Origin: Trachythela sp. YZ-2020
Lineage: Eukaryota > Cnidaria > Anthozoa > Malacalcyonacea > Clavulariidae
Assembly (NCBI GenBank): GCA_016169945.1
Contig: JADLSH010000277.1
Location: 868,001 to 932,000, forward strand
Reading direction: 5' to 3'
Length of the DNA: 64,000 nucleotides
Shown here: positions 1 through 10,920 of the stretch, in pieces
Layout of the letters: the number at the start of each line of letters is the position of its first letter
How positions within the stretch are numbered: position 1 is the stretch's first letter
Made by a program: the position numbers and the translations under genes
The notes under the pieces: model-generated
Told to the model about the DNA's origin: nothing
Database searches by the model: none
The model's input: only the letters and a program-made list of their open reading frames with translations

Positions 1-594
1 ATAAATCAATGAACATTGTTTTAAGTTTATTTTTTAGATTAAAAACTGACAATTTTTTATCGGACTCATCAAGGGCGTTCCATATCTTTACTCCCTGATA
101 TCTAATATTAAAAATTCCAAAATTAGTTCTTGTTTTTGGCAAAGTATACGACTGCCTCGATGCTAACCTCGTATTGTAAGTATGTAAGTATTTGACTGGA
201 GTGAAAAGATTATTAAAGATAGATGGTAATTCCTCGTGATAATACTGATGCATAAACACTGTGGCATGTAGAGTGAAAAGATCATACCCCAAGCAATTAT
301 ACCATAAATGAGAAAAGGGTAAATTAGAGCATAATATAACTTTATCAAGATATTCAGATTGGTAAAATAACGAATTTTAGAGAGTAGACCAATATTTATT
401 TTGAATTTTTTTGCGATGTAATCAATATGGCATTTCCAATTCAAATGAGAATCAATGTAGACTCCAAGATACCTCATACTCTGCACTCTTTTTAATTCAA
501 TATCATTAATCTCTAATTTAAAAACACATGTTATTTTCTTTTGGACTGGATGGAATAAAACGAAATTATATTTTTCTATGTTGATTATAACTTA
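1..594 (-). mobile_element. LINE-A, 3' part (end of reverse transcriptase)
   Basis: The minus strand encodes the end of a non-LTR reverse transcriptase: the reading from 486 to 163 has the post-RT signature YLGVYIDSHLNWKCHI and later LYYALIYPFLIYGI, typical of jockey/CR1/L2-like LINEs. The element runs off the left edge of the window. Its RT core is at 3441-3787, separated by the hAT insertion that begins at 595. The 8 bp ATAACTTA at 587-594 are the left target duplication of that insertion. Degenerate and not expected to be active. Confidence 0.8.
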
Positions 595-1240
595 CAGGGC
601 CGTCGTGAGCGGGGTGTGTTGGGGGTTCTTCACCCCCCCAATAATTTTGTACTAGTCGGCCCAGTCGGCAAATTGCTCCGACATTGTTCGGCAAGTCGCG
701 AAATCGGCATTCAGCGAATTGTTAATTAATTAGTGAAGAAACTGTACAAATTGTGGCCTTATGCCAAAACCACATTCAGTTCATCTCAATGTGTCGTCAT
801 TTAAACGTCGAAAATCGACGGGAGGCCGAAATGTGAAATGTTTAATTCTTAAATTATCCTCGGGCATGATTTTTGCTCGACTGCGCTTCAGTTGTTTAAC
901 AATTATGCGCGGTTCAAAACCCAAAAGAAAAAGGATAAAACTTCAGTGTCTTGAATGTAATCGTAAGAGGCACGAGCAAACTTGCCATCAGGGCAAGCGA
1001 GTGTGAGTAGCACACAAAGACGCGCCAGCTAATCCGTTTGAGGCTGCAAAACGCAGTCAAAGCCAAAGGGAATATTGTGATAAGTCGCAAGACACTCAAG
1101 AACACGACACAGCAACAGACACAAGAGAGGAAGACGTAGAGAAGGACGAACCGTCATGCGGTAAGAACGGACCTTGTGGCTTGTGTTCTTTAACAAAATT
1201 GTTGTTAACTCAGCTTACAGTTTTTACAGGTACGTGCCGC
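595..1240 (+). mobile_element. hAT 5' end, first (duplicated, truncated) copy
   Basis: Begins with the hAT-type terminus CAGGGCCGTCGTGAG directly after ATAACTTA and is cut at 1240 by the tandem-duplication junction. It carries an 81-codon open frame (761-1006) rich in basic residues with a Cys pair; I cannot assign a function to it. The same stretch recurs at 1695-2350 in the complete element. Confidence 0.8.
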
Positions 1241-1694
1241 AAAGTATACGACTGCCTCGATGCTAACCTCGTATTGTAAGTATGTAAGTATTTGACTGGA
1301 GTGAAAAGATTATTAAAGATAGATGGTAATTCCTCGTGATAATACTGATGCATAAACACTGTGGCATGTAGAGTGAAAAGATCATACCCCAAGCAATTAT
1401 ACCATAAATGAGAAAAGGGTAAATTAGAGCATAATATAACTTTATCAAGATATTCAGATTGGTAAAATAACGAATTTTAGAGAGTAGACCAATATTTATT
1501 TTGAATTTTTTTGCGATGTAATCAATATGGCATTTCCAATTCAAATGAGAATCAATGTAGACTCCAAGATACCTCATACTCTGCACTCTTTTTAATTCAA
1601 TATCATTAATCTCTAATTTAAAAACACATGTTATTTTCTTTTGGACTGGATGGAATAAAACGAAATTATATTTTTCTATGTTGATTATAACTTA
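1241..1694 (-). mobile_element. LINE-A segment, second tandem copy
   Basis: Repeat of 141-594. It encodes on the minus strand the same LINE reverse-transcriptase end (1586-1263 identical to 486-163) and again ends in ATAACTTA (1687-1694) beside the hAT terminus. Confidence 0.85.
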
Positions 1695-3432
1695 CAGGGC
1701 CGTCGTGAGCGGGGGGGTGTGTTGGGGGGGGGGGGTTCTTCACCCCCCCAATAATTTTGTACTAGTCGGCCCAGTCGGCAAATTGCTCCGACATTGTTCG
1801 GCAAGTCGCGAAATCGGCATTCAGCGAATTGTTAATTAATTAGTGAAGAAACTGTACAAATTGTGGCCTTATGCCAAAACCACATTCAGTTCATCTCAAT
1901 GTGTCGTCATTTAAACGTCGAAAATCGACGGGAGGCCGAAATGTGAAATGTTTAATTCTTAAATTATCCTCGGGCATGATTTTTGCTCGACTGCGCTTCA
2001 GTTGTTTAACAATTATGCGCGGTTCAAAACCCAAAAGAAAAAGGATAAAACTTCAGTGTCTTGAATGTAATCGTAAGAGGCACGAGCAAACTTGCCATCA
2101 GGGCAAGCGAGTGTGAGTAGCACACAAAGACGCGCCAGCTAATCCGTTTGAGGCTGCAAAACGCAGTCAAAGCCAAAGGGAATATTGTGATAAGTCGCAA
2201 GACACTCAAGAACACGACACAGCAACAGACACAAGAGAGGAAGACGTAGAGAAGGACGAACCGTCATGCGGTAAGAACGGACCTTGTGGCTTGTGTTCTT
2301 TAACAAAATTGTTGTTAACTCAGCTTACAGTTTTTACAGGTACGTGCCGCATACGCGGCATACAGCGGTGGATTACCGATCTGTTTACTCGCTTTCTAAC
2401 ACATAAATTTAAACGCTTGGAAAATCGCGTCATACGAAAGTCTCAAAGCCTGTTTAGCGCTAAGATTGAAAACACATAGACGCGTGGACGAGCATGTCGG
2501 AACAGCCACCGTGTTTTTACTTCAAGCCTACTACAGAAAGCAATTTCGCGAAGTCCTTGATGTTCTTATATCCCGAATGACAGAACATTTGGTGCAATGC
2601 AAGAAGAGCTTTTTGCCTTTGTTAAAGTGTTTGAAGCTACCAATTGATGGATCCTGCATTCATCCTGCTGTTTCACTATTTCCACCTTCACAATCACCTG
2701 ACCCATTAGCCGTAGAAGCCGAATTACAGGTATTGGCAGAGTTATTACCTTCTGACGTAGGCAAAGACTATAACAAGGTTGTTGAAGTCGGCGAAGCCAA
2801 CAAATTGTCACTTCCATTGGTAAATTCAATAGTCAGATTGATGCTTACGGCTCCCGTGACAGTTGCGTCAAACGAACGTTCATAAGGTTCATTCAGTCAA
2901 TTGAAGTTTGTGAAGAACAAACTGCGCACGTCAATGAGCGACGCAAGACTGACTTGTCTTATGCTTTTAACCTGCGAGAGAGACCTTACAGACACTCTTA
3001 ACTTGAAGAAAGTTGCAAAAGAGTGGAGCCTGTTGAAGAGACGAGTTGTAATATACTAAACATTGGCAAATGGCGAACGTTAGAAATCGAGATATAGACT
3101 AATACACTTTGAGTTAAACAGTAATTCACAAAGAACGTGCGAACAGTTTTCTAGCCATATATTATTTTGTATTTTTTTATCTATATATCCTGCATCTTCA
3201 AGAGAACAGTTAGTATATTAATTAATTCGATAGTATAACTGATATATACGGATAGTATAACTGTACATTAAATAATGACTCATTAATGATCATCGCACAC
3301 AATGTGGCATAATTAAAGTCAAATGAAAATATTTAGTTTCCAGATTTTAGAAAAAGTCGGCAAATTCATCTTGCATCGCTCGGCAATTTGACCCTCGACA
3401 CCCCCCAATCCAGTCCCTTCGCAACGGCCCTG
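1695..3432 (+). mobile_element. hAT DNA transposon with TIRs and 8-bp target duplication
   Basis: The left terminus CAGGGCCGTCGTGAG and the reverse complement of the right terminus, CAGGGCCGTTGCGAA, form short imperfect inverted repeats. The element is flanked by a perfect 8-bp duplication ATAACTTA (1687-1694 and 3433-3440), the size expected for hAT. The element is 1.74 kb and holds only the C-terminal part of a transposase, so it is an internally deleted, probably non-autonomous copy. It interrupts LINE-A: LINE coding sequence resumes at 3441. Confidence 0.92.
2466..3059 (+). pseudogene. hAT transposase C-terminal remnant (ZMYM1-like)
   Basis: The frame contains YYRKQFREVLDVLISRM, resembling the helical part of ZMYM1-like hAT proteins, and near its end LTAPVTVASNERS, the start of the hAT dimerisation motif. 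A TAA at 2883-2885 interrupts the motif; it lies in what looks like a 9-bp insertion (a duplicated TTCA flanks it), and the same frame continues with SQLKFVKNKLR and ends at 3059. The DDE catalytic region is not recognisable. In the living family this C-terminal domain mediates transposase dimerisation. The upstream open frame 2291-2479 may be another piece of the same gene. Broken by at least one stop and large deletions. Confidence 0.75.
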
Positions 3433-3440
3433 ATAACTTA

Positions 3441-4003
3441 TTTGCACAAAGCCACACATGAATGTTACTTAATTCCCTATTAACATCAGACTCCAGTGAC
3501 AGGAGGTTTTTATGTTTATAGAATAAATTTGAGCCAGCTGCAAAGAAATGAAAATCCAAAACGTTTGAACATTTATGAAAATCATTAATATATAAGAGAA
3601 ACAATAGCGGACCAAGTACAGATCCTTGCGGAACACCATAATTTATTGTGGATAAATCTGATGATATGTTTTCCCCATCATGGTTACTCTGAAAAGAAAC
3701 AAAATGCTTTCTTCCGCTTAGATAAGAAACAAACGATTGCTGAGCTAGCCCTCGAATTCCATACTTTTCCAGGTAGACTTGCTCCAAGTCTCTCTTTCTA
3801 TTTGTTTTCTCTCTCTCTCAACTATAGTGTGAATTACATGACGTAGCGTTGGAGGGGCTAGTGCGAAAGAGAGACATGAATACGAAAGTTGAAGCTTGCA
3901 TCTTCGTTTACATAATTTAGATCATTTATATTTATTCACCACTGGCAACTTCCGCCTGACACTATAGTGGGAACACTTTATTCTGTACTTGGAGCAAGTC
4001 TAG
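3441..4003 (-). pseudogene. LINE-A reverse transcriptase core fragment
   Basis: The minus-strand frame 3787-3441 reads LEKYGIRG, then YGVPQGSVLGPLLFLLYIND, the classical LINE RT domain 4 block, followed by FHFFAAGSNLF where the catalytic YADD box should be. Both aspartates are missing, so this copy was dead before or independently of the hAT insertion. The coding block is also cut on its 5' side by a Tc1/mariner-like MITE (3776-4000); sequence beyond 4003 is not clearly LINE. The 3' continuation of the same LINE is at 594-1. Confidence 0.85.
3776..4000. mobile_element. 225-bp Tc1/mariner-like MITE
   Basis: The ends GACTTGCTCCAAGT and ACTTGGAGCAAGTC are perfect inverted repeats, and the element is flanked by TA on both sides (3774-3775, 4001-4002), the target duplication of the Tc1/mariner superfamily. 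It has no coding capacity and sits inside the LINE-A RT sequence. Confidence 0.85.
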
Positions 4004-4674
4004 CTTAAAGGAAAACATAGCCTGTACAGTTTTGTGCATACCCCCCCCCCCCCTCCTCCTCTCTATTTTGACACTCAGACCCGAAGTCCCAAACTATGCG
4101 AAACCAAGTTAGTGTCTTAATATCAATTATTAAATTACTTTTTGTTTTGGAAATATGCCAAATCAATGTTTTACTTATTTATGTATGTTCACCACTCTGA
4201 GGTGGACAGAAAGCCTTAACAGGTTTCACTTGCAACCGAATTACAAAGGCCCCAAGGCTTAGTTCTTAATGCCTAAGTTAGTTTTTATTGAGGGAGGAAA
4301 GCCGGAGTACCCGGAGAAAAACCCTGGAAGCACAGGAGAGAACCAACCAAACTCGACTTACATGAGTTGATAAAGTCCAGCGGAACCAACCTCACCGAGG
4401 TAACTGCCGTGTTCAGACCTGCATTAACAGGCTTAACTCAGTGATAAGAGGCAGTCGGCTAGCCACTCAGCAATCCATGCTTCCCTTGCAATCTAAAACA
4501 CCCAATTGCCATGACATAGCAAGAGAGGGGTAGCCAGCCCCCTCTCCTGCAAGGATTCGAGCCCCCTGAAACATTACAGTCGTAGCAATGGAAGTGTTCC
4601 TAAAATATTCTATCAATTCATTTGCTCACACAAACCAATTCATTTGAGACGTTGGGCCAATTTCTACAAAATTC
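4004..4674. other. Gene-free stretch with a poly-C run and repeat-like block
   Basis: A C run lies at about 4041-4054. The block at about 4160-4570 has the phrase CCGGAGTACCCGGAGAAAA and a B-box-like GGATTCGAGCCCC near 4553, and reads like an old dispersed repeat. I see no gene. Confidence 0.4.
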
Positions 4675-4790
4675 GTGAATTTGATCATTTCTGGTCACTT
4701 CCTGTCTCTTTATGATTGGTCAGTTGCATCAACACCAAAGGTGATTGGTGCATTCAACAGGAAGTTTATCAATCATAGAGACAGTTTTCA

Positions 4791-4994
4791 ACCAGATGAT
4801 GTTGCGTTGCCTATTCCTGCGTTGTTTTTGCGGTGTGTGCTGAGTGTAGCTAAGTTCATGATTAAAGTTGCTATGCCTAAATGCGTTCTGATATATGGGT
4901 GCAGATTCCTGAAAAGTTTGCTCATCTGATGAAAGAAGTGCGATGCGCTTGTTAATTGATGCAGGTAGTTGCCTTGTGACGCTCGGTGGGTGAT
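4791..4994. repeat. 204-bp inverted copy of Penelope coding sequence (partner 6182-6385)
   Basis: Positions 4791-4994 are the reverse complement of 6182-6385, collinear over 204 bp without visible indels. The right copy lies within the Penelope-like reading frame, so the left copy is an inverted duplicate joined to the 5' side of the same element. Inverted pseudo-LTR arrangements are known for Penelope-like elements. Confidence 0.9.
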
Positions 4995-6825
4995 CCCTAT
5001 ACCATCACAGGACGCTTATTTGAAAAATTTGATTGAAAAAGTGGAAAGTGTAATAAAACGTACGAGATGGAAAGCTAATTTCTTTCTTAATAAAAACCAA
5101 AAATGTGAAAACCAAAACAACCATTTCGGCCTTGCATCCAACAAAACACCTCCTTCTATTCCGGAAATGAAACCTTTCGAAGACGACCTTATAAAATTAA
5201 TCGAAAATTTACAATTTCGGCCATATAGGAACCAATTTCAGAAATCTTTGACTAACGATCTAAAGAAAATCAACTCGTCTCCCAACATTTTCATTTTTGC
5301 AGACAAAACTAGGAATATTTATGAAACCTCGCTCGACACATACAACAAGCTCTTACATGACAACATCACAAAAACATATAAGCATGGATCCGAGGACACT
5401 ATAGATGAAATTGATTCAGAACTAAAAAACATTTCGAACAATTTAGGAATCGGCGACAGAATTGAAAAAATGAAAAAACGCGAAGCATTTATATCTTTAA
5501 AAGATCACAAAGAAAATTTCGAAAACAATCCAAAATGCCGATTAATTAATCCCGCTAAAAGCGAATCCGGAAAAATAAGCAAAGTTATTTTGGACAAAAT
5601 TAATTCCAATTTGAGAGAAAAATTGAATTTAAGCAATATAAAAGATAAGGACAGACACAGTTTTATTTCGTTTGACATTGTCGATTTCTACCCATCTATT
5701 TCTGAATAACTATTGGACCAAGCTTTATCTTGGGCTTCAAATTTGGCTACTATACCTGAAAACGATATTTCAATAATAAAACACGCTAGAAAATCTCTCC
5801 TTTTCAATACCGGAATTTCATGGATAAAAAAAGATAGCCATAGTTTGTTTGACGTTAGCATGGGCAGTTTCGACGGCGCGGAAATTTGTGAGTTAGTAGG
5901 CCTTTTCATTTTAAACCACCTGAGTAAGAAATTTGGCAAAGAAAGCATCGGCCTATATAGAGATGACGGTTTGGCTATTATAAAAAGTAAATCAGCACGT
6001 TTAGCAGACAAAACAAGAAAAGATCTCCACAAAATTTTCGAGCAGTTTGACCTAAAAATTACCGCCGAATCAAATTTACGCATTGTAAACTTTTTAGATG
6101 TAACTTTCGACCTTAACAATGGAAAACATAGGCCCTATAGGAAGCCCAATAACGATCCACTATACATAAATATGCACTCTAATCACCCACCGAGCATCAC
6201 AAGGCAACTACCTGCATCAATTAACAAGCGCATCGCACTTCTTTCATCAGATGAGCAAACTTTTCAGGAATCTGCACCCATATATCAGAACGCACTTAGG
6301 CATAGCAACTTTAATCATGAACTTAGCTACACTCAGCACACACCGCAAAAACAACGCAGGAATAGGCAACGCAACATCATCTGGTTCAACCCACCATTTA
6401 GCAAGAGTGTTAGCACAAACATGGGACGTAATTTCCTTAGTCTAATTGACAAGCATTTTCCACCACACCACAAGCTACATAAAATTTTTAACAGAAATAC
6501 AGTTAAAGTAAGCTATAGCTGCATGAACAATATTAAGTCAGTAATCACTAAACACAATGCACGCATATCTAGAAGTAACAAGCCACAGGAGAGGGACACT
6601 ACCAATTGCAGTTGTAGAAAAAACACCATTTGCCCGCTTCAAAAACAATGCATGACTATATATGGGAGATATGCATGTATATATGCCGATCGAATTGCGC
6701 CAATAGCAAAATACCTTGATTTAGGTGGCCATGATGTGGCTGGAAATTGCCACTTCAATAAAAATATTTCAAAACGTCGAATCTCGCAAACTAACTGTCG
6801 AAACAAAGTCAATTTTTCTGTATAG
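4995..6825 (+). pseudogene. Penelope-like element reverse transcriptase
   Basis: One long frame, interrupted by a single in-frame TAA at 5707-5709, encodes a Penelope-like (PLE) reverse transcriptase. Visible blocks: the N-terminal AYLKNLIEKVESVIKRTRW, the FISLKDHKENF block, SFDIVDFYPSISE, the catalytic YRDDG (codons about 5956-5970), FLDVTFDL, and SNHPPSITRQLPASINKRI. A Cys-rich NCSCRKNTICPL near 6605-6640 matches the linker that normally precedes the GIY-YIG endonuclease; after about 6655 the similarity ends, so the endonuclease is missing. PLEs copy themselves by target-primed reverse transcription. The frame before 4995 is an artefact of the inverted copy. Dead copy: one stop and a lost endonuclease. 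Confidence 0.88.
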
Positions 6826-7173
6826 ACCAATTTGATCCATTTTTCCAAAGCTGTATACATTTGGCATACATGGGATATCTTTCCAAGTGGAAACACGTAT
6901 TTCCGTGCGGTTTTTTCTAAAACAAAAAATCCACGACTTGCCTCCCGAAATTTAACAGATGTGGAAATAAGACCTTTTTGAGTTCTCAGTAAAATTAGTC
7001 AATTTACAGAAAAGATACGCTTCTATAAACAGACAATTACTACAACTCCAACAACATTAACATCTACTGCAATAACTCTAACAACACAGCAAAAACTACA
7101 GTCATAAACAGCAACAAGAGCACCATCTTGCGCAGATATAGCTATATGTACAATTTAAGACTAGTGGTTCACA
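6826..7173. other. Gene-free, low-complexity stretch
   Basis: AT-rich sequence; about 7028-7115 is rich in CAA/ACA triplets. No gene or RNA recognised. Confidence 0.5.
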
Positions 7174-7864
7174 CAACACCGCAGAAAAACGTCTGCGCAT
7201 GCGCCAACCTAACTGAAATTTGTCTGGCAAACACTTGATTTCCGAGTATTCCTGTGGGGCGAAGACTCAAAATGGCCATCAAAAGGAGTGACGACTTAGT
7301 GTGTCAACTTAAAAACTAGAAATAATTAAAGTCCACATGTTCAAGAAATAGTATCATGTAAGAAAATGAACCAAAGGTGACTGGCGATAAGTTTATGGTG
7401 TAAAACATTCTCACACGGAACCATGCAAGAATATTTTTCTTATATAGGTTCATTTGATCTACATTTTTGTCGATATCTTTTTTGCGTAGCATGAAATTAT
7501 TTTGCGTAAACATAAATTATTAACCTTTATGATATACTCAAAAATTAAGGAAATTAATAACCTTATATTCCTGGGAATTTGCTTATGTTTTTGGTCTAAA
7601 CTTGTGTAATTGATAATTTTGCACGAAGTGCTCGATACATTCCGGTATACAAACAAACGATTTTTTATTTCATTTGTATTTCTTTTTATACGATAGATGT
7701 TAGAGTACTAATGATTAAGGTCTGGACTATCCGTCTCCTTTATTTTTTGTTTGTTTCAATTATTTTAAACGTGTACATGGCCATGTTTTTTTAATTTGTC
7801 TGGAAATTAAATTTGTCCCCATTGTTTAGTTCGCGCGCATGCACAGACGTTTTTCCGCGGTGTC
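7174..7864. mobile_element. 691-bp hAT-like non-autonomous element
   Basis: The left end CAACACCGCAGAAAAACGTC and the reverse complement of the right end, GACACCGCGGAAAAACGTC, form imperfect inverted repeats of about 30 bp. Flanking octamers GGTTCACA (7166-7173) and GGTTTACA (7865-7872) match in 7 of 8 bases, as for an old hAT-size target duplication. No transposase. Confidence 0.7.
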
Positions 7865-7872
7865 GGTTTACA

Positions 7873-8227
7873 CTATATATAATATATAAGTTATGTCATC
7901 GCAGTGGCGTCTTGGTCTTTTGGAGAAAAATTGTGTCTTTAAAAATTCTTTTAAAATCACTGAAGTCAATAAGTCATGTAGTTTGTTCACGGGATCGTTG
8001 GCTATATTTTTAAAACGTTTGCTAGTTAGGTTCTGCATTCTTGCAGCCAAGGTAGTGCATGAGACCCAAATTATGCAGGGCTTCGTTGTACCGATGATCT
8101 GGTAGTATTATTCTACAAGCACGCTTTCGAAGTTTTTCTAGATCGTCGGAGATATATTTTGGGAGAGAGTCATGAAAACCTCACACGCGTATTCGATGAC
8201 TGGCCGGATGCAAGTAATATTTAAGAT
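7873..8227 (-). pseudogene. LINE-B C-terminal end
   Basis: Minus-strand frames read ITCIRPVIEYACEVFHDSL, LEKLRKRACRIILPDHRYNEA and, after a frameshift, KRFKNIANDPVNKLHDLL. This is the conserved region after the RT palm in jockey/CR1/L2-like LINEs. The rest of LINE-B continues on the minus strand at 11891-13262; a 3.7-kb inverted-repeat element separates the parts. Frameshifted and inactive. Confidence 0.82.
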
Positions 8228-8411
8228 TTAAAAAACGAGTCGCGTGCCGTTATGGTGTAATAATGCACGAGGGGTGAATGTTGGGAGAATACGAGAGAAG
8301 CTTGTAAAACACGAGGCGTAGCCGAGTGTTTTACACGCTTCTCGAGTATTCTCCCAACATTCCCCCGAGTGCATTATTACACCATAACGGCACAAGACGA
8401 GTTTTTTAATT
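8228..8411. repeat. Terminal near-perfect palindrome of the inverted-repeat element
   Basis: The arms fold back on each other around a CG-rich centre at about 8310-8330 (CGAGGCGTAGCCGAG). The palindrome begins and ends in runs of A or T with TTAA, so it could itself have been a TTAA-bounded foldback MITE. In the right arm the corresponding centre is deleted. Confidence 0.85.
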
Positions 8412-9449
8412 CTTTTATATTATACGTGGTATATAAGCACAGTAAACAATTTTGTTCAAAGATCAATATTGATATTCTCCTAACATGTAATCACTGACGT
8501 CACTCGCAAGCTTTTTAATGTTTTCATTGCTTGGCAACAACTACAAGCTTGAATTCTGGCCGGCGAAGGAGCGAAAAACTTGCAACTCAACAAAAATTAG
8601 GGATTAAAAAGGCACAAAAACTGTTGAAATTTTTTCAAATATAGTGCACAATGATAGACAGATTGGTTTTTCGTTGTTCTGCTTCACTATTGTCCTGGAT
8701 TCGTATAAAAGCGAAGGGTTTTTCCGTTTTTGTCAAGCTGCTTTGATGACATTGGCTGTCAAGTTGATTTTTCATCTTGAACCAAATATATCAGGCAGTT
8801 TTTGTTTGAAGGTACTGTTTGAATATTTTTTGTGTTTTTTGCTAGTTCAGTGGTTGGTGGTTAAAATTTTCCTCAGACAAACTGTCAAGAAATGCATAAA
8901 CATGTCGTATTTGTGTAGGTTTTTGTCGTTGCATCTTGACAGCTTAAAAACTGTACACATATTGTTTATATCTAAATCAATGCCAAAATGGTTAATTTTA
9001 ATTTTTTGCACCTAGAACTGTGGATAAATTTGGTTTGGTTTGTGTTTAAAAACAGTTTTTGTACCTTTATATGTCAAAATAGTACAGATTTTCGCGTTTC
9101 TTGTCGCCGTTGAATGCCAACTTTCAAGCAAAAAAGTATATTTCAAACTCAGAAACAGCTACGAATCTTTATTCGCCGTTTATGTTCCGTTGTTATTTGT
9201 TGGCTGGCTTTTTTCCATCTCGTTTAGGTCTATTTTTTCTTGCTTTTTGACAGACTTTGGATTTAAAACTATTATAATTTTGTTCATATTGTATTGACAA
9301 TTCCGAGGAAAATTTAACAAGCGGGGACGAAGTGAGAAAAATGAAAACGCTGGCCGTGCTTTATTGCGTCATAAAGCACGCGCATTAGCCAATCAAATTG
9401 CTCGTTAGATACTACTTACTAGAAATACATGCATGCAGAATCCCCTCGC

Positions 9450-10920
9450 GCCCATTCGAACCACACAATTTATTCCTCCAAAAGTTATTGTAACATGAAG
9501 TACTGAGTCGATCACTGTAACCATGGTAACACGCAACACTGTATATTTCTATATTTTGTACAAAATGGTAAAATATTGATAAGATTTGTTAATTTTAACT
9601 ATAAAATTATCAATTGCCCAACTATATAAAGTAGGTATGTTATTACATACTCTTTTATCTTTGATTTACTGTAAAATTCAACCTTAGAAGTCTCACAAAA
9701 CATTTCGAAATTTTCACAAAACTGTTTTTTAACAGTATTTTTCTACTTCTTTTCGCACTTGTTTTTGAGATTTAATATGTTGTTTCTTATTCTATAACGT
9801 ATTTGAATTAATACTAAAATACCTTTTAAGATTAATCAATGTTGTATTGACCACACAGGATGACCTATGCATTTTCAAATCCACAAACTATAATATACTG
9901 CATGCCAATACGGCAAAAGCAAGTATACAAAATAGACACTTACGCGTTTAAAACAATTTAAAACTCGAAAATCTTGTCTTTCTTCGGTCTTTTGACTGTT
10001 TTTTCCTCCTGTTCCTCTAAATAATTTTCATTTATCTCGTTTTAGATACTTTGTTTGTCTGTTTATGTCCCGATTCCCGAGTACAAAACAGTTTTCTCTC
10101 GGCCTGAACTCGCTCATGCGCATAACGTAGAAAACCGTCCATTGCATAATGGCGGACAACTTTGCATTCCGCTATGTTGTCACATAGCCTATTCGAACTC
10201 AGGAACATACTTCCCAAAATGTATTGTAACATGAAGTATTCCGTCAGTCATTGTAACCATAGCAACACGCAATTTTTTACTTTTGGTACAAAATGATAAA
10301 ATAGTAATATAATATTTGTACTTTTAGCTATAAACTTATGAATTGCCCCACTATATAAAGTAGATATGTTATTACGTACTCTTTTAGCTTTGGTTTGCTG
10401 TAAAATTTAACCTTATAGACATTTCATGCATAAAAACGTGTTTTTTGACAGTATAATTTTTTAAATTTATCTTTAAAATAGTTTCTGACATTACGTTGTT
10501 TCCTCAAAATTCAAATTTAAACTTGCTAAAATACCTTTTAGGTTTAATCGATATTATAATAACCTCACAGTCACAGAGTGACATACGCTTTTGCAAATCC
10601 ACGAACTAAAATATGTAAAATAGAAATAGATACTTACCCGTTTAAAACACTTCAAAAGTGTGCTTTTTTCAGCCATTTGACTGTTTCTCGTTTATCTTCT
10701 TTTGAAGGCTCTTATTCATCGGTATGTTTTTCCAATAGCCCGAGTATTAAAAATCATTTTTGATGCATATATTAACAAAATATTTATCCGTAAATCTTTA
10801 AATGTTTATCCGTATGTTTCTCTCGACCTGACTCGCGCATGCGTATAACGTAGAAAACCCTGAACCGTCCATGGCATCGCGGCGGACGACTTTGGATTCC
10901 GCTATGTTTTCACATACCCG
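9450..10920. repeat. Two diverged direct repeats, period about 736 bp
   Basis: Within the loop of the large inverted-repeat element, about 9450-10185 and 10186-10920 are related in direct orientation. Shared landmarks are TAACATGAAGTA (9491 and 10227), CCCACTATATAAAGTAG-type phrases, TTCAAATCCAC/TTGCAAATCCAC, and a GCGCATAACGTAGAAAACC block near 10118 and 10845. Divergence is roughly one fifth by eye. Confidence 0.7.

Larger units (their letters stand above)
141..2350. repeat. 1.1-kb tandem duplication across a LINE/hAT junction
   Basis: Positions 141-1240 and 1241-2350 are the same sequence in direct tandem. The only difference I see is the length of the G runs near 631-645 and 1711-1735, which makes the second unit 10 bp longer. 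Each unit holds LINE-A sequence, the hAT left end and hAT internal sequence, so the duplication came after the hAT insertion, or it is an assembly artefact. Confidence 0.9.

Noticed and set aside
163..1586. Two identical 107-codon genes (486-163 and 1586-1263)
   Set aside because: Both are the same LINE fragment copied by the tandem duplication; they lack a true start.
4905..4960. Hammerhead ribozyme at CTGATGAAAG in the Penelope element
   Set aside because: CTGATGA is the complement of coding sequence in the inverted copy, and no stem II plus GAAA follows in the needed spacing.
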